The notes beneath the pieces are model-generated. The model was not told the origin of the DNA, searched no databases, and saw only the letters and a program-made list of their open reading frames with translations. DNA of 32,337 nucleotides. Origin: CAYLLD01 sp964425135. Lineage in GTDB: Bacteria; Pseudomonadota; Alphaproteobacteria; Rhodobacterales; Rhodobacteraceae. Numbering within the stretch: position 1 is the first letter of the stretch; each line of letters starts with the position of its first letter. The translations under genes and the position numbers were made by a program. This document shows positions 8,009-15,540 of the stretch, piece after piece. The DNA is taken from NCBI GenBank assembly GCA_964425135.1, contig CAYRKW010000036.1, forward strand, positions 1-32,337. The letters are read 5' to 3'.

Positions 8009-9136
8009 TTATCCGTTCGTAATCCAGCCGCCCCCCAAAACCCGCGTTGTGCCCGGCTCGTAGAAAACACACGCCTGCCCAGGGGCCACGCCTTCTTCGC
8101 TGGTCGCAAGCGTCACCGTCGCCTCAGCCTCACCCATCGCGGAGATACTCGCAGGTCGCGGCGGGCGGGTGGAGCGGATGCGGACATCCATCTCACACGC
8201 GTTGAGCGACGCGAAGGGCTCTGACCCCAGCCAGTTCACCTCCTTGATCGCGATGGTGCGTGTTGCCAACGCCTCTTTCGGGCCGACAATCACCTGCCGC
8301 GTATCCGGGTCCAGCTTGACCACATAAAGCGGATCGCCGCCGCCGATGCCAAGCCCGCGCCGTTGACCGATCGTGTAGTGGATTACGCCCTGATGCGTGC
8401 CCAGAACGCGCCCATCGAGATGCACAATGTCTCCCGGCTCAGCCGCGCCGGGCCGCAGTTTCTCGATCACGGCGGCATAAGAGCCATTAGGAACGAAACA
8501 AATGTCCTGACTGTCCGGTTTGTCCGCCACCGTTAATCCATATTTGCGCGCCAGATCACGCGTTTGCGCCTTGGACGTCAGATGGCCAAGCGGAAACCGT
8601 AGGAACTCAAGTTGTTCTGGCGTTGTGGAAAACAGAAAATAGCTCTGATCACGGTCTGGATCTCCGGCGCGATGCAACTCGGACCCGCCATCTCCTGCAA
8701 AGCGCTGGATATAGTGGCCTGTGGCCATACAATCGGCCTCCAGATCCTTGGCGGTTTCCAGCAGGTCACGGAATTTCACCCGCTCATTGCAGCGAATGCA
8801 GGGCACAGGTGTCGCCCCTGCAAGATAGCTGTCGGCGAACTCGTCAATCACGCTTTCTTTAAAGCGGTTCTCATAGTCGAGCACATAATGGGGAAACCCC
8901 ATCTCTTCGGCCACACGACGCGCATCATGGATATCGATGCCTGCGCAACACGCGCCTTTTTTCGCAAGCGCCGCCCCATGATCGTAAAGCTGCAAGGTGA
9001 CGCCAACGACGTCATAGCCCTCATCAGCCAGCATCGCGGCGACAACCGAGCTGTCCACGCCGCCCGACATCGCCACAACAACGCGCGTGTCGCGGGGCGG
9101 TTTGGCAAAGCCCAAAGAATTGATCGGATGCGTCAC
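8009..9136 (-). CDS. mnmA: tRNA-specific 2-thiouridylase
   Basis: MnmA uses ATP and a sulfur relay to thiolate U34 at position 2 in the anticodon of tRNA-Glu, -Gln and -Lys. The 375-residue protein has the PP-loop SGGVDSS (24-30). The nucleophilic cysteine is in VPCIRCNERVKF (probably Cys116), and the second catalytic cysteine is in SQDICFVP (Cys213). TGHYIQ (139-144), DQSYFLF and TIGQRRGLGIGGG are other family marks. The C-terminal beta-barrel domain is complete. An extra CC pair (63-64, in GACCAG) is common in the alphaproteobacterial form. It is divergent from sciP, with about 145 bases between the genes. Confidence 0.97.
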   Translation of the reverse strand: MTHPINSLGFAKPPRDTRVVVAMSGGVDSSVVAAMLADEGYDVVGVTLQLYDHGAALAKKGACCAGIDIHDARRVAEEMGFPHYVLDYENRFKESVIDEFADSYLAGATPVPCIRCNERVKFRDLLETAKDLEADCMATGHYIQRFAGDGGSELHRAGDPDRDQSYFLFSTTPEQLEFLRFPLGHLTSKAQTRDLARKYGLTVADKPDSQDICFVPNGSYAAVIEKLRPGAAEPGDIVHLDGRVLGTHQGVIHYTIGQRRGLGIGGGDPLYVVKLDPDTRQVIVGPKEALATRTIAIKEVNWLGSEPFASLNACEMDVRIRSTRPPRPASISAMGEAEATVTLATSEEGVAPGQACVFYEPGTTRVLGGGWITNG

Positions 9137-9281
9137 AGCAAACTCTTAATGTGTTGGATTTTGGCGATAATTTATACCGCAATAGCGTAAAACCCTAAGT
9201 ATTCTCAAGACCATTTTCACGGCCAATTAAGACCGGAGGCATAGAGTAGGCCTCGGGTTCAAATGGTACATGGGTGTTTAC

Positions 9282-9554
9282 ATGTTTATTCGCAAGGAAA
9301 AAGGTCCGGTGTTCGTGACGACCGCTGACGGGCGCAAGATCTCTCGGGCCGATCTGCCTCCGAAAAACACATCACGCTGGGTGGCGCGGCGCAAAGCGGC
9401 TGTCGTCACGGCCGTCAGCGCAGGTTTGATTGGCCGCGAGGAGGCTTGCGAGATGTACGCGCTCACTGATGAGGAATTGGAAAGCTGGATCGTGGCGATG
9501 GAGCATCATGGCTCACGCGCGCTGCGCATCACGTCCATGCAGCAGTACCGTTAG
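9282..9554 (+). CDS. sciP: SciP-like regulator of CtrA activity (DUF1153)
   Basis: This 90-residue protein belongs to the DUF1153 family, whose studied member is Caulobacter SciP, a small protein that binds CtrA and blocks activation of CtrA target promoters. Diagnostic stretches are ADLPPKNTSRWVARRKAAVV (helix-turn-helix part) and SAGLIGREEACEMYALTDEE. The C-terminus ends in MQQYR. ATG 9270 would add four residues (MGVY); I chose ATG 9282 because MFIRK is the usual beginning in this order, as I recall it. GGAGG and GAG sequences lie upstream at greater distance. The gene directly precedes ctrA, about 200 bases away and in the same direction, which fits a function with CtrA. Confidence 0.88.
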   Translation: MFIRKEKGPVFVTTADGRKISRADLPPKNTSRWVARRKAAVVTAVSAGLIGREEACEMYALTDEELESWIVAMEHHGSRALRITSMQQYR

Positions 9555-9716
9555 GCTTTACAACCTCTGATTGTTTTGTTAAGTGTTGCTCAACCATCGC
9601 GGGACAAAGCTCCGTGTTGAATAAAATTAATTCCAATAAATACCGGAAACTCTTGCGTTTTCATCGAACCGTACGCTCGTGGTAATCGTTGGTTAACCTT
9701 TATGGTTCACCTCTTT

Positions 9717-9739
9717 TGACATCACGAGACATGATGTCA
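9717..9739. promoter_or_regulatory. Perfect inverted repeat just before the ctrA ribosome binding site
   Basis: TGACATCA (9717-9724) and TGATGTCA (9732-9739) are exact reverse complements with a 7-base spacer. The right arm ends one base before TGGAGG, the ctrA ribosome binding site, and 13 bases before the ATG. It could be an operator for a dimeric regulator or an RNA hairpin affecting translation. Confidence 0.6.
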
Positions 9740-9752
9740 TTGGAGGCAATAA

Positions 9753-10466
9753 ATGCGCATTTTGTTAATCGAGGACGATCCGACGACATCCAAAAGCGTA
9801 GAGATAATGCTCTCTAACGCCAACCTCAATGTCTATGCAACCGATCTGGGTGAGGAAGGGATCGACCTGGCGCGGCTTTATGATTACGATCTGATCCTGC
9901 TTGATTTGAACCTGCCCGATATCTCAGGCCTTGAAGTTTTGCGGCAGCTGCGGGTCTCAAAGGTGGAAACGCCGACCCTCATCCTCTCCGGTCTTGATGA
10001 CACCGAAAACAAGATCAAGGGCTTTGGATTTGGGGCCGATGACTACATGACCAAACCCTTCCACCGCGAAGAGTTGATCGCACGCATTCACGCGATTGTG
10101 CGCCGCTCCAAGGGCCATGCGCAAAGTTCGATCCAGACCGGGCGGATTTTGGTCAATCTGGATGCCAAAACGGTTGAGGTAGGCGGCAAGGCGGTACATC
10201 TGACCGGCAAAGAATACCAAATGCTCGAACTGTTGAGCCTGCGCAAGGGCACGACGCTCACCAAGGAGATGTTCCTTAATCATCTCTACGGCGGCATGGA
10301 TGAGCCGGAGCTGAAAATCATCGACGTATTTATCTGCAAGTTGCGCAAGAAACTTGCACAGGCAACCGACGGCGAGAACTACATCGAAACGGTTTGGGGC
10401 AGGGGATATGTCCTGCGCGATCCGGTTGAGGAAGACGTCGAGGTGCCGCTTGCGGCAAACGGCTGA
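9753..10466 (+). CDS. ctrA: Cell-cycle response regulator CtrA
   Basis: CtrA is an OmpR/PhoB-type response regulator that in alphaproteobacteria controls cell-cycle, motility and, in Rhodobacterales, gene-transfer-agent genes. The 237-residue protein has the receiver domain (1-115) with acidic pocket EDD (7-9), phospho-acceptor Asp51 in LLDLNLPD and the conserved Lys in MTKPF. The winged-helix DNA-binding domain (about 125-225) has TGKEYQMLELL, KGTTLTKEMFLNHLYGG and VWGRGYVLRDP, all typical of CtrA rather than other OmpR members. The tail reads EVPLAANG; the two alanines are not terminal, unlike the exposed Ala-Ala ClpXP degron of Caulobacter CtrA. The ribosome binding site is GGAGG, and a perfect inverted repeat lies directly before it. 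Upstream, TTAA-N7-TCAA (9591-region, TTAAGTGTTGCTCAA) is a one-mismatch CtrA box, so autoregulation is possible. Confidence 0.96.
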   Translation: MRILLIEDDPTTSKSVEIMLSNANLNVYATDLGEEGIDLARLYDYDLILLDLNLPDISGLEVLRQLRVSKVETPTLILSGLDDTENKIKGFGFGADDYMTKPFHREELIARIHAIVRRSKGHAQSSIQTGRILVNLDAKTVEVGGKAVHLTGKEYQMLELLSLRKGTTLTKEMFLNHLYGGMDEPELKIIDVFICKLRKKLAQATDGENYIETVWGRGYVLRDPVEEDVEVPLAANG

Positions 10467-10499
10467 CACGCGCGGCCCAAACCCGCAGTTCGACTGAGT

Positions 10500-10534
10500 G
10501 CGTCGCCTCACAAGGGCGGCGCTTCTCTCGTTCT
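10500..10534 (+). terminator. Probable terminator after ctrA
   Basis: GCGTCGCC pairs with GGCGGCGC over a 7-base loop (8 pairs, one G-T), followed by the pyrimidine-rich run TTCTCTCGTTCT. It lies 34 bases after the ctrA stop. The T-run is interrupted, so termination may be partial. Confidence 0.55.
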
Positions 10535-10671
10535 GGCCGATTGTTGATGTGAGCTGCAGCACTTTTTCATCAAGTGAGCGTAACGTGTAAATTGTGAAAC
10601 GGTGTTATCGTAAGAGCTGCATGACGTGAAAATGCGCTATAGCCGGCCGATCGCGAAAAATCGGACGCTAA

Positions 10672-10768
10672 AGCATTTCCAGTTTTCATAGCAGCACGCT
10701 TATCGCTTTTCGCGTTCGAGCAAAGCGAGAGGCAGCGAACAAGGGATCCAATGTAAACTGGGAACGCT
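10672..10768. repeat. Nested palindromic element (REP/MITE-like candidate)
   Basis: The outer arms AGCATTTCCAGTTTTCAT (10672-10689) and ATGTAAACTGGGAACGCT (10751-10768) are reverse complements at 15 of 18 positions. Inside, TCGCTTT (10703-10709) and AAAGCGA (10722-10728) form a second perfect stem. The whole could fold as one long structure in RNA or DNA. Non-coding dispersed palindromes of this size are common in alphaproteobacterial intergenic regions; whether this one is repeated in the genome cannot be seen here. Confidence 0.5.
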
Positions 10769-10867
10769 ATAAAACACTTTCCAAATCGCTCTTCTCACGT
10801 TTTCAACGCCTTAATTTCATGCCACGACAAAGGCGTAGATGATTCCGCCGCAAAAGAGGCATGAGCG

Positions 10868-12997
10868 ATGGCACCGTCCCGCAATCCTGAGGACACATTA
10901 AACCCCACAGATTTAAGCGAGGCAGATGCGCGTGCGCGGCTTGAGCAAATTGCCACCCTCATGGCCGAGGCGGATGTCGCATATCACCAGAAAGACGACC
11001 CGAAGATTAGCGACGCACAGTACGATGCACTCAAAGCCGAGAACCTCGCGCTTGAGGCGGCATTTCCCCAGCTGATCCGCGATGACAGCCCCTCAAAATC
11101 CGTTGGCGCCGCACCCGCATCCGGGTTTGCCCGTATCACCCATGCGGTTCCGATGCTCTCGCTCGCAAATGCATTTAATCGCGAGGATGTGCAGGGTTTT
11201 CTCGATACAATCATGCGGTTTCTGGGGACTGACGCGGTGCCAGCCATCGTCGCCGAGCCAAAAATCGACGGCCTATCGCTTTCGATCACCTACATATCCG
11301 GCAAACTATCCTTCGCTGCAACGCGCGGTGACGGGCAAACCGGCGAAGATGTCACCGCCAATGTCCGCACTATCAAAGACATTCCAAACCAGATCGACAA
11401 CGCGCCTTTGACGATGGAAATACGCGGCGAAGTTTTCATGACCCATGAGAATTTCGAAAAACTCAACGCATCCCAAGCGGCCAAAGACGCCAAAACCTTC
11501 GCCAATCCAAGAAATGGGGCAGCCGGATCGTTGCGCCAACTTGATCCGTCAATCACGGCGCAGCGCCCGTTGAGTTTCTTTGCCTATGCCTGGGGCGATC
11601 TGTCCGAGCCGCTGGCCGACACGCAATCGGGCGCGATTGCGCGAATGAGCGAGATGGGATTTAAGACCAACCCGCTGACCAAACTCTGTCAGTCCGTTGA
11701 CGAGATTCTCGATCATTACGATGCGATAGCGACGGCACGGCCAGATCTGGGCTATGATATTGATGGCGTTGTCTACAAGGTTAACGATCTGGGATTGCAG
11801 CGTCGGCTGGGCTTTCGATCCAGCACGCCTCGCTGGGCGATTGCGCATAAATTCGCGGCAGAAACGGCAATTACCGAGTTAATCGATATCGAAATTCAGG
11901 TCGGGCGCACGGGCGCGATTTCTCCGGTTGCGCGCCTTAAACCGGTGACAGTCGGCGGTGTGGTCGTCTCAAACGCAACGCTCCACAATCAGGACTATAT
12001 CGAGGGACGCGACAGCAAGGGTGCGCAGATCAGAGGTGGCCGCGATATTCGGATCGGGGATTGGGTAACGGTATACCGCGCCGGTGATGTCATTCCCAAA
12101 GTCGCCGATGTGCATCTGGATCGCCGCCCGAAATCCGCCAAACCATTTGTCTTCCCGACGCTCTGCCCCGAATGCGGCTCGGAGGTCGTGCGCGAGGCGG
12201 GCGATAGCGTGGCGCGCTGTTCTGGAGGTGTCATCTGTCCGGCGCAACAGGTGGAAAAACTCAAGCATTTCGTCGCACGCCAAGCCTTTGATATCGAAGG
12301 TCTGGGCGCAAAGCAGATCGAGGCGTTTTACACCGATGGCTGGGTGAAGGAACCTGCCGATATCTTCACGCTGGAGGCGCGTTTTGGGGCGGGCCAGATC
12401 AAACAGTTGCAAAACAAGGACGGCTGGGGGGAGAAATCCGCGACAAATCTCTTCGCCGCAATCAACGAAAAACGCAATATTGAGTTGAACCGCCTGATTT
12501 TTGCACTCGGTATCCGACATGTGGGTGAGACCAGCGCGATGATGCTGGCGCGGCAGTACAGCACTTGGGATGCGTTCCAAAGCGCCATGATCAATGCGAC
12601 CGAAAAAACCGGCGAGGATTGGGACCAGCTTTTGGGCATCGACGGCGTGGGAGAGGTCATGGCGCATGCGCTGATCGACACGTTTCATGAGACAGATGTC
12701 CGCGACGCGATTGCGCGGCTGATCGCGCATTTGGACGTGATCCCGGTTGAGGCGCCGCGCACCGAGGGCTCGAAAGTTTCCGGGAAGACCGTAGTGTTCA
12801 CCGGGACGCTGGAGAAGATGACACGCGCTGAAGCGAAAGCAACGGCTGAGGCGCAAGGGGCAAAAGTGTCTGGTTCTGTTTCGGCCAAGACAGATATTCT
12901 TGTGGCCGGACCCGGGGCCGGATCGAAACTGAAAAAGGCTGAGGCGCTGGAGGTTGAGGTTATGGATGAGGACGCGTGGCTTGCGCTTATCTCATAA
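10868..12997 (+). CDS. ligA: NAD-dependent DNA ligase
   Basis: LigA seals nicks with NAD in replication and repair. The 709-residue protein has the full domain order. An N-terminal Ia domain precedes the adenylation domain with Lys132 in AEPKIDGLS as the AMP-accepting lysine, and DIDGVVYKV follows at 297-305. Then come the OB fold with VGRTGAISPVA, a four-cysteine zinc finger (Cys433, 436, 451, 457), helix-hairpin-helix repeats (for example FALGIRHVG) and a C-terminal BRCT domain (about the last 78 residues, KTVVFTGTLEKMTRAEAK). The ATG at 10861 seven bases earlier is in another frame and stops at once, so ATG 10868 was chosen. recG begins 18 bases after the stop, suggesting one operon. Confidence 0.98.
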   Translation: MAPSRNPEDTLNPTDLSEADARARLEQIATLMAEADVAYHQKDDPKISDAQYDALKAENLALEAAFPQLIRDDSPSKSVGAAPASGFARITHAVPMLSLANAFNREDVQGFLDTIMRFLGTDAVPAIVAEPKIDGLSLSITYISGKLSFAATRGDGQTGEDVTANVRTIKDIPNQIDNAPLTMEIRGEVFMTHENFEKLNASQAAKDAKTFANPRNGAAGSLRQLDPSITAQRPLSFFAYAWGDLSEPLADTQSGAIARMSEMGFKTNPLTKLCQSVDEILDHYDAIATARPDLGYDIDGVVYKVNDLGLQRRLGFRSSTPRWAIAHKFAAETAITELIDIEIQVGRTGAISPVARLKPVTVGGVVVSNATLHNQDYIEGRDSKGAQIRGGRDIRIGDWVTVYRAGDVIPKVADVHLDRRPKSAKPFVFPTLCPECGSEVVREAGDSVARCSGGVICPAQQVEKLKHFVARQAFDIEGLGAKQIEAFYTDGWVKEPADIFTLEARFGAGQIKQLQNKDGWGEKSATNLFAAINEKRNIELNRLIFALGIRHVGETSAMMLARQYSTWDAFQSAMINATEKTGEDWDQLLGIDGVGEVMAHALIDTFHETDVRDAIARLIAHLDVIPVEAPRTEGSKVSGKTVVFTGTLEKMTRAEAKATAEAQGAKVSGSVSAKTDILVAGPGAGSKLKKAEALEVEVMDEDAWLALIS

Positions 12998-13015
12998 GCC
13001 GTAAAGATATGGCCT

Positions 13016-15106
13016 ATGTCGCAACGACCTGAAATCCTGTTCCCGCTTTTTGGCGATATCCGGCAACTGAACGGCATCGGCCCCAAGCTGGCGCAGCTTT
13101 TGATGAATGCTGACCTGCGGGTGCCGAAGGATTTTCTGCTGCATTTACCCGGCGGGATCATTGACCGGCGGCTGCGCGAGACGATCAAGGATCTGCCGCC
13201 CCCTGTAACCGCAACGGCACAGGTGGTTGTGGGGATGCATAAGCCCAATGAGCGAAAAGGACGGCCGTATCGCGTTTTTGTGCAGGACGCTGAGGTCGAG
13301 TTTCAGCTGGTCTTCTTCAACGCGCGCAAGGATTGGCTGCAAAAGACGCTGCCCCATGGCCAGCGCCGGATTGTCTCTGGCCGGATCGAGATGTTCGACG
13401 GGCTTTTGCAGATGGTGCATCCGGATTACGTATTGACCCAAGACGAGGCAGATACGTTGCCGCCCTATGAACCAATTTATCCATTGACCGCCGGGATCAC
13501 ACAAAAAGTGATGCGCAAGGCGGTGACCGGAGCGCTTGCGCTCGCGCCGGAGCTTGAGGAATGGATCGATCCGCATTTGATCGCTGATAAGAACTGGCCA
13601 AACTGGCATGATGCCATTGAAGCGGCCCATGCGCCGACTTCAGAATTTGATACGTCGCCAAAAGCTGCGGCACGCGAGCGGCTGGCGTATGACGAATTGC
13701 TATCGCATCAGGCGACATTGGCGCTTGCGCGTGAGACGTCGCGTAAGAAAAGGGGTCGCGCGACCACTGGCACGGGGGCATTGCACAAAAAGGTTCTGGA
13801 GGCGCTGCCGTTTGACCCGACGCGCGCGCAGTTGCGAGCGACAGAAGAGATTAAGGCCGACATGGCGGATCAAGAGCGGATGAACCGGTTGCTTCAGGGC
13901 GATGTCGGGTCAGGCAAGACGCTGGTTGCGTTCTTGGCGGCGTTGGCGGCGATTGAGGCAGGCGGTCAGGCGGCGATCATGGCACCAACGGAAATTCTGG
14001 CGCGACAGCATATTCAGGGTTTGCGCGATTGGGCAAAGACCGCCGGGATCACGCTCGATATTCTCACCGGGCGGGATACGGGCGGCGCACGGGCAAGCAA
14101 GCTGGAGGCACTCGCAAACGGTGAAACCCAGTTGATCGTCGGCACCCATGCGCTGTTTCAGGATGATGTGGAGATGCTCGATTTGCGGCTTGCGGTGATT
14201 GATGAGCAGCACCGATTTGGCGTGCATCAGCGCATGCGTCTGGGCCAAAAAGGGCAGGGCACAGACATTCTGGTGATGACCGCCACGCCCATCCCGCGCT
14301 CGTTGGAGCTGAGCAATTACGGCGATATGGACGTCTCGGTGCTTGATGAAAAGCCGGGCGGGCGCAAACCGATTGAGACAGTGCTGATCTCGGCTCAGAA
14401 GATCGATGCGGTGATAGACCGGATGCAGGGCGCGATTGCGCAGGGGCGGCAGGCGTATTGGGTCTGCCCCTTGGTTCATGCGTCCGAAGTGATGGAAGCG
14501 ACGGCAGCAGAAGAGCGGTTCAAGGAGTTGCGGGCGCGGCTTGGCGATGCGGCCGTTGGACTGGTTCACGGGCAGATGCCGCCTGCGCAGAAAGACGCAG
14601 CGATGGCGGATTTTGTTGCTGGGACAACGAAACTCTTGGTCGCGACGACCGTCATTGAGGTCGGGGTTGATGTCCCGAATGCAACGATCATGGTGATTGA
14701 GGGTGCGCAGAAATTCGGGCTGTCCCAACTTCATCAGCTTCGGGGCCGGGTGGGGCGCGGTGCGCAAGCCTCGTCTTGCCTGCTGATGTATGATCCGCCA
14801 CTGGGCGAGACGGCGATGGCGCGCCTGAAGATTATGCGCCAGACCAATGACGGGTTCGCGATTGCTGAGGAAGATTTGCGCATTCGCGGCGCTGGTGACG
14901 TTCTGGGCGCGGCGCAATCGGGCCTGCCACGCTTCAAGATCGCTGATCCCGAAACGCAAACTGATTTGATGCATATCGCACAGACGGACGCGCGTAGCCT
15001 GCTGGCCAGCGATCCGAAACTGACCAGCAAACGCGGTCAGGCCATGCGTGTTCTTTTGCATCTGATGGAACGCGAAAAATCTTATTCAATGATATCAGTG
15101 GGTTAG
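13016..15106 (+). CDS. recG: ATP-dependent DNA helicase RecG
   Basis: RecG reverses stalled forks and branch-migrates Holliday junctions. The 696-residue protein has the N-terminal wedge (OB) domain to about residue 150, then the helicase core. The core holds Walker A GDVGSGKT (295-302), APTEILARQH (323-332), the DEQH box (396-399, followed by RFGVHQR as in all RecG), TATPIPRS and the motif V/VI region with EVGVDVPNA and QLRGRVGRG. The C-terminal wedge-binding part DLRIRGAGDVLG is present. It starts 18 bases after ligA, probably co-transcribed. Downstream, an SOS-type promoter drives a separate small gene. Confidence 0.98.
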   Translation: MSQRPEILFPLFGDIRQLNGIGPKLAQLLMNADLRVPKDFLLHLPGGIIDRRLRETIKDLPPPVTATAQVVVGMHKPNERKGRPYRVFVQDAEVEFQLVFFNARKDWLQKTLPHGQRRIVSGRIEMFDGLLQMVHPDYVLTQDEADTLPPYEPIYPLTAGITQKVMRKAVTGALALAPELEEWIDPHLIADKNWPNWHDAIEAAHAPTSEFDTSPKAAARERLAYDELLSHQATLALARETSRKKRGRATTGTGALHKKVLEALPFDPTRAQLRATEEIKADMADQERMNRLLQGDVGSGKTLVAFLAALAAIEAGGQAAIMAPTEILARQHIQGLRDWAKTAGITLDILTGRDTGGARASKLEALANGETQLIVGTHALFQDDVEMLDLRLAVIDEQHRFGVHQRMRLGQKGQGTDILVMTATPIPRSLELSNYGDMDVSVLDEKPGGRKPIETVLISAQKIDAVIDRMQGAIAQGRQAYWVCPLVHASEVMEATAAEERFKELRARLGDAAVGLVHGQMPPAQKDAAMADFVAGTTKLLVATTVIEVGVDVPNATIMVIEGAQKFGLSQLHQLRGRVGRGAQASSCLLMYDPPLGETAMARLKIMRQTNDGFAIAEEDLRIRGAGDVLGAAQSGLPRFKIADPETQTDLMHIAQTDARSLLASDPKLTSKRGQAMRVLLHLMEREKSYSMISVG

Positions 15107-15133
15107 CTCGAATCTCGTCCATTTCACCATAAT

Positions 15134-15148
15134 GTTCTATTAATGTTC
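15134..15148 (+). promoter_or_regulatory. LexA (SOS) box, perfect GTTC-N7-GTTC
   Basis: GTTC (15134-15137), seven bases, then GTTC (15145-15148) matches exactly the LexA operator known in alphaproteobacteria such as Rhodobacter and Rhizobium (GTTC-N7-GTTC, equal to GAAC-N7-GAAC on the other strand). It abuts the -35 element of the promoter for the 40-residue peptide gene, an ideal position for repression. Confidence 0.75.
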
Positions 15149-15185
15149 TTGACTAAATGGTCCAAAAGTAGAACATTAAGTTAAC
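15149..15185 (+). promoter_or_regulatory. SOS-type promoter with a second near-consensus LexA site
   Basis: TTGACT (15149-15154) and AACATT (15172-15177) are 17 bases apart and point at the peptide gene; the -10 is weak. GAAC-N7-TAAC (15171-15185) covers the -10 and is a LexA site with one mismatch. TTAATGTTCT (15140-15149) and AGAACATTAA (15170-15179) are a perfect 10-base inverted repeat around the promoter, so repressor could sit on both ends. Confidence 0.55.
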
Positions 15186-15210
15186 AAACAAGAACACTTG
15201 GAGCAGGACT

Positions 15211-15333
15211 ATGAAACCCATTCGCCAGTTTTTCGATCGCGAAACCACCCTTTCCCTCATTGAGGACGTCGCTGGTTTGGCCGCAATCTGCATTTTGTTT
15301 TTCGTGGGTTTGGGCCTGCCGTCTCTCGTTTAA
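15211..15333 (+). CDS. 40-residue single-span membrane peptide, putatively SOS-induced
   Basis: A short gene of 40 codons runs from ATG 15211 to TAA 15331-15333, with GGAGCAGG as ribosome binding site 5-10 bases upstream. The product has a polar, partly charged N-terminus (MKPIRQFFDRETTLSLIEDV) and a hydrophobic C-terminal helix from about residue 20 to 40 (AGLAAICILFFVGLGLPSLV), so a single-span inner-membrane peptide with the N-terminus inside is likely. The promoter is flanked by LexA-type sites. By position and size it resembles SidA of Caulobacter, a 29-residue LexA-repressed membrane peptide that blocks division through FtsW; I see no clear sequence similarity, so this is analogy only. 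It lies 104 bases after recG, and a terminator follows 174 bases after the stop. Confidence 0.65.
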   Translation: MKPIRQFFDRETTLSLIEDVAGLAAICILFFVGLGLPSLV

Positions 15334-15506
15334 CCTCGACCGGGTGATGTCCCTGATCCATCGATCCGGCAGATAGCTTTGCCTCGTTGTCCCAAAAGAG
15401 CCAATGCTGTTATTCATCGGAAGAGAGATTTGCCTGTCTCAGCTTTTCCGCTGTCATGATCCCACATGACCTTTGCCGGTCAGATCGTTCAGTCACCCGA
15501 CACTCG

Positions 15507-15540
15507 CACCGCATCCCTCCCGGGTTTGCGGTGCTTTTTT
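15507..15540 (+). terminator. Intrinsic terminator ending the SOS peptide transcript
   Basis: CACCGCA (15507-15513) pairs perfectly with TGCGGTG (15527-15533), with CCCGGG in the loop, then C and six T bases. It is oriented for plus-strand transcripts; the stop codon of the convergent IscU-like gene lies in the T-run. The 3' stretch between the peptide stop and this terminator (15334-15506) has no gene I can support. Confidence 0.85.

Larger units (their letters stand above)
10467..10867. other. Intergenic region between ctrA and ligA, structured, no gene seen
   Basis: This 401-base region has no convincing reading frame. It contains the ctrA terminator (10500-10534) and a 97-base nested palindromic element (10672-10768). 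The last 100 bases presumably carry the ligA promoter, which I could not place with confidence. Confidence 0.5.

Noticed and set aside
9591..9605. TTAA-N7-TCAA upstream of ctrA as a proven CtrA box
   Set aside because: It misses one base of the TTAA-N7-TTAA consensus, and such near-matches occur by chance in AT-rich DNA; mentioned only as possible autoregulation.
13910..15061. Long open frame on the minus strand opposite recG (383 codons)
   Set aside because: It is the shadow of recG, whose motifs are all on the plus strand; the antisense product is rich in His, Arg, Gln and Pro and has no family marks.
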